A stretch of DNA of 64,000 nt from Pisaster brevispinus. Taxonomy: Eukaryota > Echinodermata > Asteroidea > Forcipulatida > Asteriidae. This document shows, piece after piece, positions 24,354 to 35,013 of the stretch (the first letter of the stretch is position 1; each line of letters starts with the position of its first letter). The stretch spans positions 5,908,001 to 5,972,000 of the forward strand of contig JAMKCF010000011.1 of the NCBI GenBank assembly GCA_023634235.1, in the 5' to 3' direction. The notes beneath the pieces were generated by a model. That model saw only the letters and a list, made by a program, of their open reading frames with translations, made no database searches and had not been told where the DNA came from. The position numbers were made by a program, and so were the translations under genes.

Positions 24354-25256
24354 AGAATACACTTTTTTGCCGTTGACATTCTCTGCAAAAATGGCCCTTA
24401 TGTCGCAAATAACTTTGATATTTATTTGTTTTTTACATTTGTAAAATTAAATGGGTAAAGGCAATGTTCTTAAGCTTTAACTTTGGAGTAAGGGCTTGCC
24501 GGAATTCATTTTACAATCTGGAGTTATACCCCTGTCACTTTAATCAAAATACCTATGGAGAAAAAGCCTTTTAAACATGTGCAGGGTATGTCAAATTAAG
24601 ATTCTGCAAATTGCCACAACAGAGATTGTTGAAGTGTTCAGCAACGAATATCTTCCTGCTTGAATATCGCTCCTCAAATTTCCAAGTGTTGTTCGTAACA
24701 TTATATCAAAGTATGAAAAGTTATATAGCATTGAGTTAGATGCTTTTGCTGATTTTGTATAATTTTAATCAATCTGACCTTTTGTTAAAATTTCACGTCA
24801 TCGAGCCAGTTTGAAGGGGCGACTTTTCTTCATTGATCAAACCTCAAGATTGGCCAATTTTACTTCTCATTGTATAAAACCAGTTCTGGCATGCAGCCTA
24901 CCTAATTTATAGAAAGGGGGTTCCAATCCCATCGGGGCAAAACCAAGGACGTCAGTATCGGCACTTTTTGTAACAACCGAACCGATAGCAACACCAAAAC
25001 ATGTAAAAACTTAGCACAATACACGGGGTTTTTCATCTGTATTTATCAAAATCAACCTCAATGTTTAAACAATTTTAGAAGCGAAGACATCAACGATGGT
25101 AAAACAATGGAAAACAAAAGTTTTTACTTGGGACCCCTCCGACATTACGTAATAATAGTTTAGTTCGACTTGAGGGCTTCGAATTAGAGCGGGGTGGCCA
25201 CGTTTTCTTTTGGTTTCATTATGAATGGGCATCTTGTATGCGTTTCGTTCACAGAT

Positions 25257-25365
25257 CCTTCGATAGCTCAGTTGGTAGAGCGGTGGACTGTAGAAATGTA
25301 GGACAGGATTTAGGGCCTAGTGTAGCGAAATCCACAGGTCACTGGTTCGAATCCGGTTCGAAGGA
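25257..25365 (+). tRNA. tRNA-Tyr(GTA), long (36-nt) intron class
   Basis: The same 5' exon as the short-intron genes, but the 3' exon has TCCAC in the anticodon stem and an ACTGG/CCGGT T stem. Both are fully paired. The intron is 36 nt, with GGACAGGATT inside. Anticodon at 25290-25292. A TTTT terminator follows within 12 bases. Confidence 0.94.
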
Positions 25366-25459
25366 ATCTCCTCTTTTGTAAATCTTTTGACAATTATGAA
25401 TAGTTATGATTTACAATCGGCAGTGCAATCATGTGTTTCTTTATTGAACATGTATTGGT

Positions 25460-25545
25460 TTTGTTGGTGTTGCTGCTGCTGTTGTTGTTGCTGCTGGTGC
25501 TGCTGTTGCTCCTGCTGCTGCTGTTGTTGTTGTTGTTGGTGGTGT
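25460..25545. repeat. CTG/TTG-rich tract in each 631-bp unit
   Basis: Impure (CTG/TTG)n runs with a shared interruption pattern occur at 25460-25545, about 26100-26175, 26730-26805 and, longest and purest, 27354-27450. The 67-residue Cys-rich reading frames over them come from the trinucleotide repeat. Confidence 0.9.
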
Positions 25546-25888
25546 TTTAGGGTTGTTGTTTTTTAACTATCGTACTTTACTTTTTTCCTAATTAAGCTAA
25601 CAGGTGTCATAAGAGATCATAGACAGTCATTTTATTTAAACAATATTGTTTTTTAAAATTTTAACCTTAAAACCTATTTCCTGCGAAATCAACCTTCATG
25701 TTTAACAATTATAGAAGTGAAGACACCAATGATGGTAAAACAATGGAAAACAAAAGTTTTTACTTGGCACCCCTCCGACATTACGTAATAGCATAACTCG
25801 ACTTGAGGGCCTCGCTTAGAGCGGGGTGGTCACGTGTTCTTTTGGTTTCATTATGAATGGGCATCTTTTATGCGTTTCGTTCACAGAT

Positions 25889-25997
25889 CCTTCGATAGCT
25901 CAGTTGGTAGAGCGGTGGACTGTAGAAAAGTAGGACAGGATTCAGGGCCTAGTGTAGCGAAATCCACAGGTCACTGGTTCGAATCCGGTTCGAAGGA
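25889..25997 (+). tRNA. tRNA-Tyr(GTA), long-intron class
   Basis: Second 631-bp unit. The mature sequence equals that of 25257; the intron differs by two bases. Anticodon at 25922-25924. Confidence 0.94.
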
Positions 25998-26519
25998 ATC
26001 TCCTCTTTTGTAAATCTTTTGACAATTATGAATAGTTATGATTTACAATCGGCAGTGCAATCATGTGTTTCTTTATTGAACATGTATTGGTTTTGTTGGT
26101 GTTGCTGCTGCTGTTGTTGTTGCTGCTGGTGCTGCTGTTGCTCCTGCTGCTGCTGTTGTTATTGTTGTTGGTGGTGTTTTGGGGTTGTTTTTTTTAACTA
26201 TCGTACATTACTTTTTTCCTAATTAAGCTAACAGGTATCATAAGAGATCATAGACAGTCATTTCATTTATACAAAATTGTATATTCAAAATTTAACCTTA
26301 AAACCTATTTCCTGCGAAATCAACCTTCATGTTTAACAATTATAGAAGTGAAGACACCAATGATGGTAAAACAATGGAAAACAAAAGTTTTTACTTGGCA
26401 CCCCTCCGACATTACATAATAGCATAACTCGACTTGAGGGCCTCGCTTAGAGCGGGGTGGTCACGTGTTCTTTTGGTTTCATTATGAATGGGCATCTTTT
26501 ATGCGTTTCGTTCACAGAT

Positions 26520-26628
26520 CCTTCGATAGCTCAGTTGGTAGAGCGGTGGACTGTAGAAAAGTAGGACAGGATTCAGGGCCTAGTGTAGCGAAATCCACAG
26601 GTCACTGGTTCGAATCCGGTTCGAAGGA
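26520..26628 (+). tRNA. tRNA-Tyr(GTA), long-intron class
   Basis: Third unit, identical over the gene to 25889. Anticodon at 26553-26555. Confidence 0.94.
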
Positions 26629-27149
26629 ATCTCCTCTTTTGTAAATCTTTTGACAATTATGAATAGTTATGATTTACAATCGGCAGTGCAATCATGTGTT
26701 TCTTTATTGAACATGTATTGGTTTTGTTGGTGTTGCTGCTGCTGTTGTTGTTGCTGCTGGTGCTGCTGTTGCTCCTGCTGCTGCTGTTGTTATTGTTGTT
26801 GGTGGTGTTTTGGGGTTGTTTTTTTTAACTATCGTACATTACTTTTTTCCTAATTAAGCTAACAGGTATCATAAGAGATCATAGACAGTCATTTCATTTA
26901 TACAAAATTGTATATTCAAAATTTAACCTTAAAACCTATTTCCTGCGAAATCAACCTTCATGTTTAACAATTATAGAAGTGAAGACACCAATGATGGTAA
27001 AACAATGGAAAACAAAAGTTTTTACTTGAGACCCCTCCGACATTACGTAATAGCATAGCTCGACTTGAGGGCCTCGCTTAGAGCAGGGTGGTCACGTGTT
27101 CTTTTGGTTTCATTATGAATGGGCATCTTTTATGCGTTCGTTCACAGAT

Positions 27150-27258
27150 CCTTCGATAGCTCAGTTGGTGGAGCGGTGGACTGTAGAAAAGTAGGACAGG
27201 ATTCAGGGCCTAGTGTAGCGAAATCCACAGGTCACTGGTTCGAATCCGGTTCGAAGGA
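27150..27258 (+). tRNA. tRNA-Tyr(GTA), long-intron class, D-loop variant
   Basis: Fourth unit. It differs from the others by an A-to-G change at the conserved last D-loop base (GTTGGTG instead of GTTGGTA). All stems are intact. Anticodon at 27183-27185. Function is likely, but the change falls on a position normally A. Confidence 0.88.
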
Positions 27259-27383
27259 ATCTCCTCTTTTGTTAATCTTTTGACATTTATTAATAGTGTG
27301 ATTTACAATCGGCAGTGCAATCATGTGTTTCTTTATTGTTAATTTTTTTTTTGTGTTGCTGCTGCTGTTGTTGCTGCTGCTGC

Positions 27384-27436
<53 letters not shown>

Positions 27437-28016
27437 TTGTTGTTGTTGTTTGGTTACAATTTTGTGAGCCTATTCGATTTGTTTTGACATTTTATCAACA
27501 CGATTAGTTTGACGCTTATCATCCAAAAATTATTACAAAAACCCAAATCATAGTGTATGAGCTATCAAGCTCTATGGTCTATTTATAAAGCAGTTTATTA
27601 TGCCTACTATTGGGCATACGTTAGTGTTAAGGTGTTAATCCTTTGATCTAGGTGTAATTTTTTAATCTATTGATATAATCGGGGGGATCGTACTATAGCT
27701 ACCTAATCCATTGGCCGCTGGTTCGTCGTTCGCCAAATACACATCCCTGTAAAATACACATTCCTGTAACTAGCGTACTTTACCCTTTTCCTAATTAATC
27801 TATAATTATAGGCCTATGGTGTCATAAGAGATCATAGGCAGACATTTTATTGATACACAAAATTGTATTCCAAATTTAACCTTAAAACCTATTTCCTGCG
27901 GTGAACTCTGGCAAACTTTTGACAAAACGGGTTGGCAGCTCGAGTTCAGCTTTGGTGATTAAATTGGAGTCAATGAACAAAGTCATCATTCAAAAATGTT
28001 ATCCACAGTCGCCAAC

Positions 28017-28105
28017 CCTTCGATAGCTCAGTTGGTAGAGCGGTGGACTGTAGTCAGTCGAAGCTTGTCATCCATAGGTCGCTGGTTCGAATCCGGCTCG
28101 AAGGA
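28017..28105 (+). tRNA. tRNA-Tyr(GTA), 16-nt intron
   Basis: Short-intron class (TCCAT, GCTGG/CCGGC), with a T6 terminator 4 bases downstream. Anticodon at 28050-28052. Last intact gene of the plus-strand array. Confidence 0.95.
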
Positions 28106-28159
28106 GTCCCTTTTTTCTTTTCTGTTTTGGTTAGTCCATTATCATGTTTTTACCATTAT

Positions 28160-28197
28160 GAATACGATCCATGGGTTGCTGGCTCGAATCCAGCTCG
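28160..28197 (+). pseudogene. tRNA-Tyr 3'-half remnant
   Basis: GATCCATGGGTTGCTGGCTCG followed by AATCCAGCTCGA resembles the tRNA-Tyr 3' exon with several substitutions. No 5' exon is present. Confidence 0.6.
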
Positions 28198-28211
28198 ATA
28201 TATTAAAATTT

Positions 28212-28432
28212 AGACTGCAAAAACTGTGGTGTTGAAATTGACACCATGGATGATGTCGTACCCAAAAAGAATCATTATTTACATCATAATGGTGTTAAAA
28301 TATTACACAATAATTCTGCCCAAACAGTTACATTGTTGCTATTTTTAAAAAAAAGTTCTTTTTGGCAATCTATAGTGCCTATGCGATAACACTCATGGTG
28401 TCAATTTTAACACCACAGCTTTTGCCGTGTAG
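28212..28432. mobile_element. TIR element (CTGCAAAAACTGTGGTGTT)
   Basis: CTGCAAAAACTGTGGTGTTG...TTGACACCATG faces CATGGTGTCAATTTTAACACC...CAGCTTTTGCCGTGTAG. The arms are about 38 bp with a few mismatches and the total is about 220 bp. It lies between two broken tRNA-Tyr pieces. Confidence 0.8.
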
Positions 28433-28489
28433 TTTCAGTCAATAAACAAAGCCATGGGAGTCACATATATGTCAGACGGTGTGAATGAA

Positions 28490-28588
28490 TTCCTTCGGTA
28501 GCTGTTATTATTAATATTTGATTTGCAACCACAGGACAATACAACAACAAAAATGGTTGGATTAAAAAGTTGAATCCGGCTCGAAGGA
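28490..28588 (+). pseudogene. disrupted tRNA-Tyr
   Basis: TCCTTCGGTAGCT (5' end) and GAATCCGGCTCGAAGGA (3' end) are separated by about 65 bases that do not resemble tRNA. The D arm, anticodon arm and part of the T arm are lost. Confidence 0.7.
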
Positions 28589-29991
28589 CCAGTAATGTGG
28601 TTTTGCTGTATAGTAGTGTTCGATACATACATTCATACATGTATACATGTTAACATGAGTTGAGCTGAAGTATAGGCCGAATCTTGCAGCGGTTTGCGGC
28701 CGTATAATGGTGGATGTGTCCCAGGGGTTTTCTAAAAGCTAATGAGCGGGCGGTCCCGGTACTTTTTATTTCAAAATTACGCCATTTTTATTTAAAACCA
28801 TATTTAAGGAGGGTGATCCATCCAGCACAGCTGATCATTTGGGGCCCTCACATTGTATAAAACTATATACATTCAAAATTAAAATACTACAAGTGACAAG
28901 ACTTGGTAGAGGGTGCGTAAAAAGGGAAAACAATTACTAAAAGTGAACAACAGCAACCGAGGACAAACGGACGAAATTGAACACCCAAACAGCCAACCAC
29001 ACAATAGAAAAAAAAATACGAGAAAAACATATATTTAATGTCTGGCACATTCTTGGTCCGAAACATCTTCGATGACAGGTTTGAGTCTTTCTTTTGTCTT
29101 GACATGATTGTTTTGCAATAAAAGCCATTATTCTTATTGTCAGAAGGATGAATAAGAAATGAGAAGAAATGTTTAAGTTAGATATTGGAAGAAGACCCCA
29201 TTGGGGGAATACCCACGCTATCATGGGGTGGGACTAAAAAAAAACAATCCACGTGCAGGGCTCTGGTCTTAGGCGGCACTCGAACCCATGGTCTACAAAG
29301 GAGAAAGGCGGGGAAAGAAACCACAGACCGCCCCCGACGATATAACAAACATTCCCGTCCAATCAGTCTGCCCTCGGCCTGCTCCTTAACTCTATGGTTC
29401 GAGCCTAAAGACCCCCCCCCCCCATTCAAATTATTGTCACCAAACCGAGGCTGAAAGGGAAAAAAGTCTGGTTCCTTTGTGTACAATGAATATATTAGCA
29501 TTCATTACTGTTACCGGATACAGGGAACATGACCAAGATGGTGGCAGCGTGATAAAGGTCTACTGACCATAGTGTTTACAAAAAGAGTGACGTTGTACAT
29601 TTCAGGGCCTTTCTGGCAGGCAAGTATACTACAATGGTCATCTGAAGAAAATAAAATCACATTTAATGTAATAATTTCCACATAAATTCAAGAGTTATAA
29701 AAATAACAGCTGAAATAGTTTTGAGATGCCCCTTTCTTTACATTAAAAGTTATTTAAAAAAAATCAGCCAGTGCAATCTTCATAAAATGTGAGATTCTGT
29801 GTTTTCTTTCATTCCGCTGTTTACAAATTGTGCCTACAGGAAGTCCATTCGGCTCTGTGGCTTTTTTGAACGTGTGATGCCAAAAAAATAATGTTCTATA
29901 TACAGGAAGGAGGTAACTACATCATCTGGTAAAAGGCTGAATGCTAGAGTGTGGGAACCTCGCAAGGGAATAATCTTATCTGGGCCCAATT

Positions 29992-30185
29992 TCATAGAGC
30001 TGCTTAATTAGCATAACAGGTAGCTAAGCACGTTAAAATTATGCTTACTAGAATAATGTTAGCCTTTAAAATACCATTCCACTTGTACCATCTCTGAATG
30101 GTATCCTGCCTAGTTTTGCTCAGCAGAAAATTGTCAAATAGCCTGTATAGACACAGTGCTGTGCAGCTTATTGCGGAATTTGGCC
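29992..30185. mobile_element. palindromic MITE family 2, decayed right end
   Basis: Left end GGGCCCAATTTCATAGAGCT, internal ATGCTTACTAGAATAATGTT and GAATGGTATCCTGCC, right end GGAATTTGGCCC. Confidence 0.8.
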
Positions 30186-31491
30186 CGTGTTCGGGACATC
30201 TACCGGTTCGGGACTTCAGAGTCTGATTGAAATTCAGAGTCACAGTTTGTTCCTTCCAGCCCGCCCCTTGGTGAAATCCTTGTCCAATCCCCACACCTAT
30301 TACATGTCAAGGCAAAGATTTGAGCTCGAAGTCAGACATTGCAAAGATTGCCAGAGCTTTGGACCGGTGGATAATCCAATTACATACACGCACAGCCGGC
30401 CGCGTGAACATGCGTAAACTCGTTGAGGACTACAGTCGTGTACACAGAGCTAGAGAGACGGTGACTTGTTGTCCACATGCGCTGTAGCCGATTCACAGGA
30501 TGATAGCGAATCTGCGCATGTGGTTTCCCTTTGTGTTGCGCGGCCACGTCACCGTACACAAGGACAAACTCGTGTGTACAATGTAGGTTGATCGAGAATT
30601 TCAATCTACGGTGTCCCCGAGAGACTAGACACATGGCAAACAGCTGAGTAGATCGAGCTGGGCGCATCTGGGATGAGTTCTGATTATGCGTTTGTTTGAT
30701 GATCAGTTATCTTTGAAAAGTTAATTGGTTCTAATTGGCTTTAACTTAGTGTAAACAAGTGATTACGAATTATTCCATCGTATCGTACAGCGATTGATAT
30801 TGAATCATGTGATGTTTAGCTTTGAACGGTGTGAATTTAAGAAATACCTGTCTAGAAAACGGGTTCAAACGGGTGCAGGTGCAACCACGTGTAACGCTCT
30901 TTTGGGAGGAGTGTTGGTTCTGAAAAGGTAACGTGCACTCATCGATTGGATGTTATTAATATTATGGATGACCATGCAATCAGTTTATCAATCAAAATTC
31001 AATACAGGACAGAATATTTTGCACTATGGATTTTTCTGTGAGTATAGTATATACATTTGCAAGTGGTTTTTTTTTTTTTACTGAATCAGGTAAATTGTTA
31101 TAAATTGTTCGGGTACTGTGGAGTCCCCTCTTCATTGTGTGAGCAAGTTACATAATATGATTGGCTCAAGCCTCCAACCACTTCGAGAAGTACCCCCCAA
31201 AAGGATAACGTTTTGTAAGGTTTCCATCCTAATGGCATGTCTTTGTGCGTATTGCTTTATGACTGTTCTTGTTGTTTTGGTGGTTGTTGTTGTATTCGGG
31301 TGGATGTTTTTATCTTGTGATTTAGCTTTTGAGAAAGACTCTAAGCAGAAAATATTTACTAAGGATGATTTTTGTATGCTGATGAATTGATTTAATTTGT
31401 TAAAGATAAATCATCAACATTCTTGGCTGGTAACCCAATACTGCTTACCATGCTAATGTATAGTATCAATAGTACCAAGCGACTCTGCGGC

Positions 31492-31620
31492 TGTCCCCTG
31501 CCTTGGCAGGCACTTTGCGACAGTGGCTGTGGCTGCGACTGTTGGTGAGGGTGTTGCTAAGGGTAGCCTAAGCCTCAAAGCATCAAGTGGTGATCCAGCA
31601 TCAGCCGCAGCCGTTCGAAG
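31492..31620. mobile_element. MITE family 1, decayed
   Basis: GTGGCTGTGGCTGCGACTGT, GTTGCTAAGGGTAGCC and CAGCCGCAGCCGTTCG keep the family order with weakened outer ends. Confidence 0.65.
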
Positions 31621-32936
31621 CCTGCAAATCTGACAAGATTCTGAGGGGGGTTCCCGGGTCAGACCTCATGAATGGCGTTCGCGTGAAGCCAACAAAATTG
31701 AAGATAGGTGTCCGTCAGGCAGCTGTGCAGATGACTATAAAGGATCCAAACCTTTCCATTTGGGAAGTATACAACAATTTCCCTCGAGCGATCATGTTCA
31801 CACTGATTGGACGCTCATGTTCACACTGACAGGATCTTTCCCCCTCTCAAAGAAACCCCTTTGGTGAGAGTGACACGCTGTGCCAATGTGTCATCGCATG
31901 GTGGAACAAGTGTGTCTCAGTTCCGCGGTGGAAATTCACAGGTTACTCTATTAATGCATGGTAGCCGAACGTACGACTTAGATCTGAACCAAACAATTTT
32001 TTTATGCAGGATCGAAAGGCCTTGGGCCATCTGATTTTAAGTGGCTCGTTGGAAAAAATTCATGTATTACCGTATAATATGTACGGGTGGCCTACCGCTT
32101 AAAAAATCTACACTGCATGTGTACAAAATAGGCCTACCATATGAAGTACCATGCTTCATCAATTAATAGTGCAATAATTTGCGGTTTATTATCATGCACG
32201 ATGCAATTCAAAACAACATTTTAAACAAAGTCAAAAAAACACATTACCCGTAAGTTTTACGTTAATTGTTGATGCTGCCACGTAAATTCCCGTAAAGTTA
32301 ACACGGAGATTTTTGTTCTACATTGTAAATTTTTTTCAAAGAGGAAGTTACCTGTGCAAGGCCACGGTGTTTACTGACATGGCGTCTTCGTTTATATATC
32401 CATAATCGAATTTTTAAAAAGGGGTTTTGACTACGTGTTGACAACAGATGTCAAACCGAAATTCCTCACTGCGTGTATTATTTCAGACGCGAAAGCGTTT
32501 CAGCACAGCCAAAAGTAGAACTTCAAGGGGCTTGAGCCGCACGCTTGATGGAAACATGTCAAATAAATTTAGATATTGGGGATAACATTTTGGAATAAAC
32601 ATTGGTTTTACGGTACCCTTACACTAATGTATGGTGATATAAAGGTAAACTTAAGGAATAAAGAAAATCTTTGTTGAGTAATGATGGCTCAGAGAGCAGC
32701 CGCGGTTTGTGTTCGACGCTTCTGACAGTAGGATGCTCTCTGACCATAGACGTCTTCTTGAGAATGCTTCCAGGCTTATATCCATCTTTTAGAGTTCAAT
32801 AATGCATGTGACCAAACCGAGGCAGGAAGGAATAAAGATTATTGTCCTTTTATGTTATAGTGTAGGCTACGGAAGCCCATTGGTGCCACGTTGCATTTGT
32901 CTTTGACGTGGAGGTGTTTTTTTCTTGCTCAAGTGC

Positions 32937-33290
32937 ACTGTTTCTCTTTCACAGTGGTAGTGTTTCTCTTTCGTGGTAGGCTACCGGGGTAGTGTTTTTC
33001 TTTCACCTGGTTGCCGCCACTTAATAATAAGTGGCGGCCGCCAATTAGAGGCGGCCGCCAGTTATTAACTGATTGCAACCAGCTGAAAGAGAAACACCAC
33101 CATTGTGAACGAGAAACGCTACCTCGTGAAAGAGAAATGCTACCTCGTGAAAGTGAAACACTACCCTGTGAAAGAGAAGCACTACCACAGAGAACATACT
33201 ACAGAAACACTACACTGTGAAAAGGAAACACTACCACGTGAAAGAGAAACTTCCACATCAAAGGGAAACACTACAGAAATACCACACTGT
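32937..33290. repeat. GC-rich palindrome flanked by GAAAGAGAAACACTACC repeats
   Basis: The centre (33031-33061) holds GTGGCGGCCGCCAATTAGAG and GCGGCCGCCA. Outside it, CACCTGGTTGC pairs with GCAACCAGCTG, and the arms hold TAGTGTTTCTCTTTCAC on the left versus GTGAAAGAGAAACACTACC on the right. The right arm extends as an irregular array of about 21 bp to about 33290. The 69- and 111-codon ORFs here are repeat translations. Confidence 0.8.
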
Positions 33291-33388
33291 GAAGAAAAAA
33301 AAACACTTCACTTGAAAGAAACCTCCTTTAAAAAATTAGTTTTTTCTCTTTTCCTGACCACTGTGATTTCATGCAAGAGAAAAAAATT

Positions 33389-33477
33389 TCCTTCGAGCCG
33401 GATTCGAACCAGCGACCTATGGATAACAAACATTGCGTGACTACAGTCCACCGCTCTACCAACTGAGCTATCGAAGG
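33389..33477 (-). tRNA. tRNA-Tyr(GTA), 16-nt intron, minus strand
   Basis: Mature sequence is the same as the plus short-intron class. Anticodon (as TAC on +) at 33442-33444. A run of seven T follows on the minus strand. Confidence 0.94.
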
Positions 33478-33597
33478 GTTCATGCATTTGGATTTAAATT
33501 TGTAACCTTGACTTTGTTTATTGACTTAAGTCGAACCAGAGAGACGTGCAAATAAATCATAATGGTACAAAAAAATAACGATGGACTAAAATAACAG

Positions 33598-33684
33598 TCC
33601 TTCGAGCCGGATTCGAACCAGCGACCTATGGATAACAAGCTGAGTGACTACAGTCCACCGCTCTACCAACTGAGCTATCGAAGG
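33598..33684 (-). tRNA. tRNA-Tyr(GTA), 14-nt intron, minus strand
   Basis: All stems are intact. The anticodon complement TAC is at 33649-33651. Downstream TTATTTT on the minus strand can act as terminator. Confidence 0.93.
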
Positions 33685-34338
33685 GTTCGTGACTCTTGAC
33701 ATCAATTGTTAATCCATGAAGTTGATTGACTAATCTGAACACGGTCTATCAGAGACAGAGTCAATTCAACTGAGTTTGTATCCTTAAAACTCCACGCAGA
33801 AGACGAACTAATTATTGAACATTGTGGATTGTGTTATACACCATGCTATAGGGGGGGGGGGGGCCTATACTGCCAATTTATGGACCCCTTCCTCTTGCCC
33901 CCCCCCCACCTCATATGAGAACGGGGGTGTGGAATCCAGAATTAAATGGTTCGAAATATTAAATAGCTCTCAATAAATAAACAAACAAATAAAATAAAAT
34001 AAATATATATATATTTGAAAAATGTCTTTGCTAAGTTAACTGTATGGAAACCTTTTGCAAATTTCTCAGATGTTGAGACCTGGAAGACTGAAACTGGCCA
34101 GTCACCGTGACAGGAGGGAGGAGCAGTTTCTGAGACCCTTCCAATCGCCATAAACAAACAAGTTAATTGTTTTATGATTATCAAATAAATAAACAAACAA
34201 GTTGTTATGTGGTTCCTTTGAGTTGGATTTGAACCATCGGCGGTTTGCATTTTTTTTTAAGAAGCTTGCCCTAGTCTATATTTACTACAAAGATGTTTGT
34301 TGAAAAAATTCCAATGTTGAAATATTTAAAACGAGTAT

Positions 34339-34424
34339 TCCTTCGAGCCGGATTCGAACCAGCGACCTACGGATAACAAGCTAATGACTACAGTCCACCG
34401 CTCTACCAACTGAGCTACCGAAGG
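34339..34424 (-). tRNA. tRNA-Tyr(GTA), 13-nt intron, G7 variant
   Basis: The 5' end is CCTTCGG instead of CCTTCGA, giving a G-U pair at the base of the acceptor stem. The rest is canonical. Anticodon complement at 34389-34391. Confidence 0.9.
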
Positions 34425-34493
34425 GTTCATGGATTTGGACACCAATTTGGAACCCATGACCTTATTTATGTACTGATTGAAAACTAAATATTT

Positions 34494-34535
34494 CTCCTTT
34501 GAACCGGATTTGAACCAGCGACCTATGAATTATAG
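34494..34535 (-). pseudogene. tRNA-Tyr 3'-half remnant
   Basis: TCCTTTGAACCGGATTTGAA followed by CCAGCGACCTATGAATTATA on the + strand is a mutated 3' exon with no 5' exon. The same remnant, still followed by ATGAATTATA, recurs at about 34727-34765 and 34951-34982, so a unit of functional gene plus remnant was probably duplicated. Confidence 0.7.
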
Positions 34536-34571
34536 TCATGAAACAAATTTACAATAGATTAAAATAGCGTC

Positions 34572-34657
34572 TCCTTCGAGCCGGATTCGAACCAGCGACC
34601 TATGGATAACAAGCTAATGACTACAGTCCACCGCTCTACCAACTGAGCTACCGAAGG
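34572..34657 (-). tRNA. tRNA-Tyr(GTA), 13-nt intron, G7 variant
   Basis: Identical over the gene to 34339, except for one base in the D-arm-proximal flank or acceptor region at most. Anticodon complement at 34622-34624. It probably arose by local duplication of about 233 bp. Confidence 0.9.
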
Positions 34658-34726
34658 GTTCATGGATTTTATCAAAAATTTGGAACCCATGACCTTATTT
34701 ATGTACTGATTGAAAACTAAATATTA

Positions 34727-34768
34727 CTCCTCGAACTAGATTCGAACCAGCGACCTATGAATTATAAC
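34727..34768 (-). pseudogene. tRNA-Tyr 3'-half remnant
   Basis: CTCCTCGAACTAGATTCGAA and CCAGCGACCTATGAATTATA on the + strand. Only the T arm and 3' acceptor strand remain. Confidence 0.65.
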
Positions 34769-34779
34769 CACTTGGCTCA

Positions 34780-34869
34780 TCCTTCGAGCCGGATTTGATT
34801 CGGCGACCTACGGATAACAAGCTTCGTGTCACTATAGTCCACCGCTCTACCAACTGGGCTATCGAAAGG
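34780..34869 (-). pseudogene. degenerate tRNA-Tyr with ATA at the anticodon
   Basis: Overall form as its neighbours, but the first anticodon base is A (TAT on + in CACTATAGTCC), the T loop is altered (GGATTTGATTCGG), and one extra base lies in the 5' acceptor strand (CCTTTCGATAGCCC). Together these suggest a pseudogene rather than a new isoacceptor. Confidence 0.75.
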
Positions 34870-34950
34870 GATCATGCATTTGGACATCAATTTGGAACCC
34901 ATGACCTTATCAATTTACCAATATTGAAAACTAAATATTACTCCTTTGAA

Positions 34951-34982
34951 CCAGCGACCTATGAATTATAATCATATAATGG
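34951..34982 (-). pseudogene. tRNA-Tyr 3'-half remnant, shortest
   Basis: CTCCTTTGAACCAGCGACCT followed by ATGAATTATA. Part of the T arm is deleted. Confidence 0.6.
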
Positions 34983-35013
34983 TACCAAAAGTACAATCGA
35001 TTAAAATAGCGGC

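Larger units (their letters stand above)
25030..27910. repeat. tandem repeat of about 631 bp, each unit with a tRNA-Tyr
   Basis: The tRNA starts at 25257, 25889, 26520 and 27150 are spaced 632, 631 and 630 bp. Each unit also has an upstream block (GAAGACACCAATGATGGTAA ... GGTTTCATTATGAATGGGCA) and a downstream CTG/TTG-rich tract of about 90 bp. The middle two units are nearly identical. The last unit is interrupted after its CTG tract by about 300 bp of other sequence (about 27450-27770); its tail (CCTAATTAATC ... ACCTATTTCCTGCG) resumes to about 27910. Confidence 0.93.
28600..33380. other. region between the two tRNA arrays, no recognised gene
   Basis: No protein family is recognisable. Contents: a mixed repeat near 29420-29540 (inverse of 59160-59330), family-2 and family-1 MITEs (29992, 31492), a CpG-containing inverted-repeat segment (30380-30690) with a 95-codon unmatched minus ORF, and the palindrome starting at 32937. 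The rest is unique AT-rich DNA. Confidence 0.5.

Noticed and set aside
26019..26222. 67-codon Cys/Trp-rich ORF, duplicated at 26650
   Set aside because: Reading of the CTG/TTG tract in the tandem tRNA unit; the duplication is the 631-bp repeat.
24105..28105. CRISPR-like array of repeats
   Set aside because: The repeats are tRNA genes and a 631-bp eukaryotic tandem unit, not short repeats with unique spacers.
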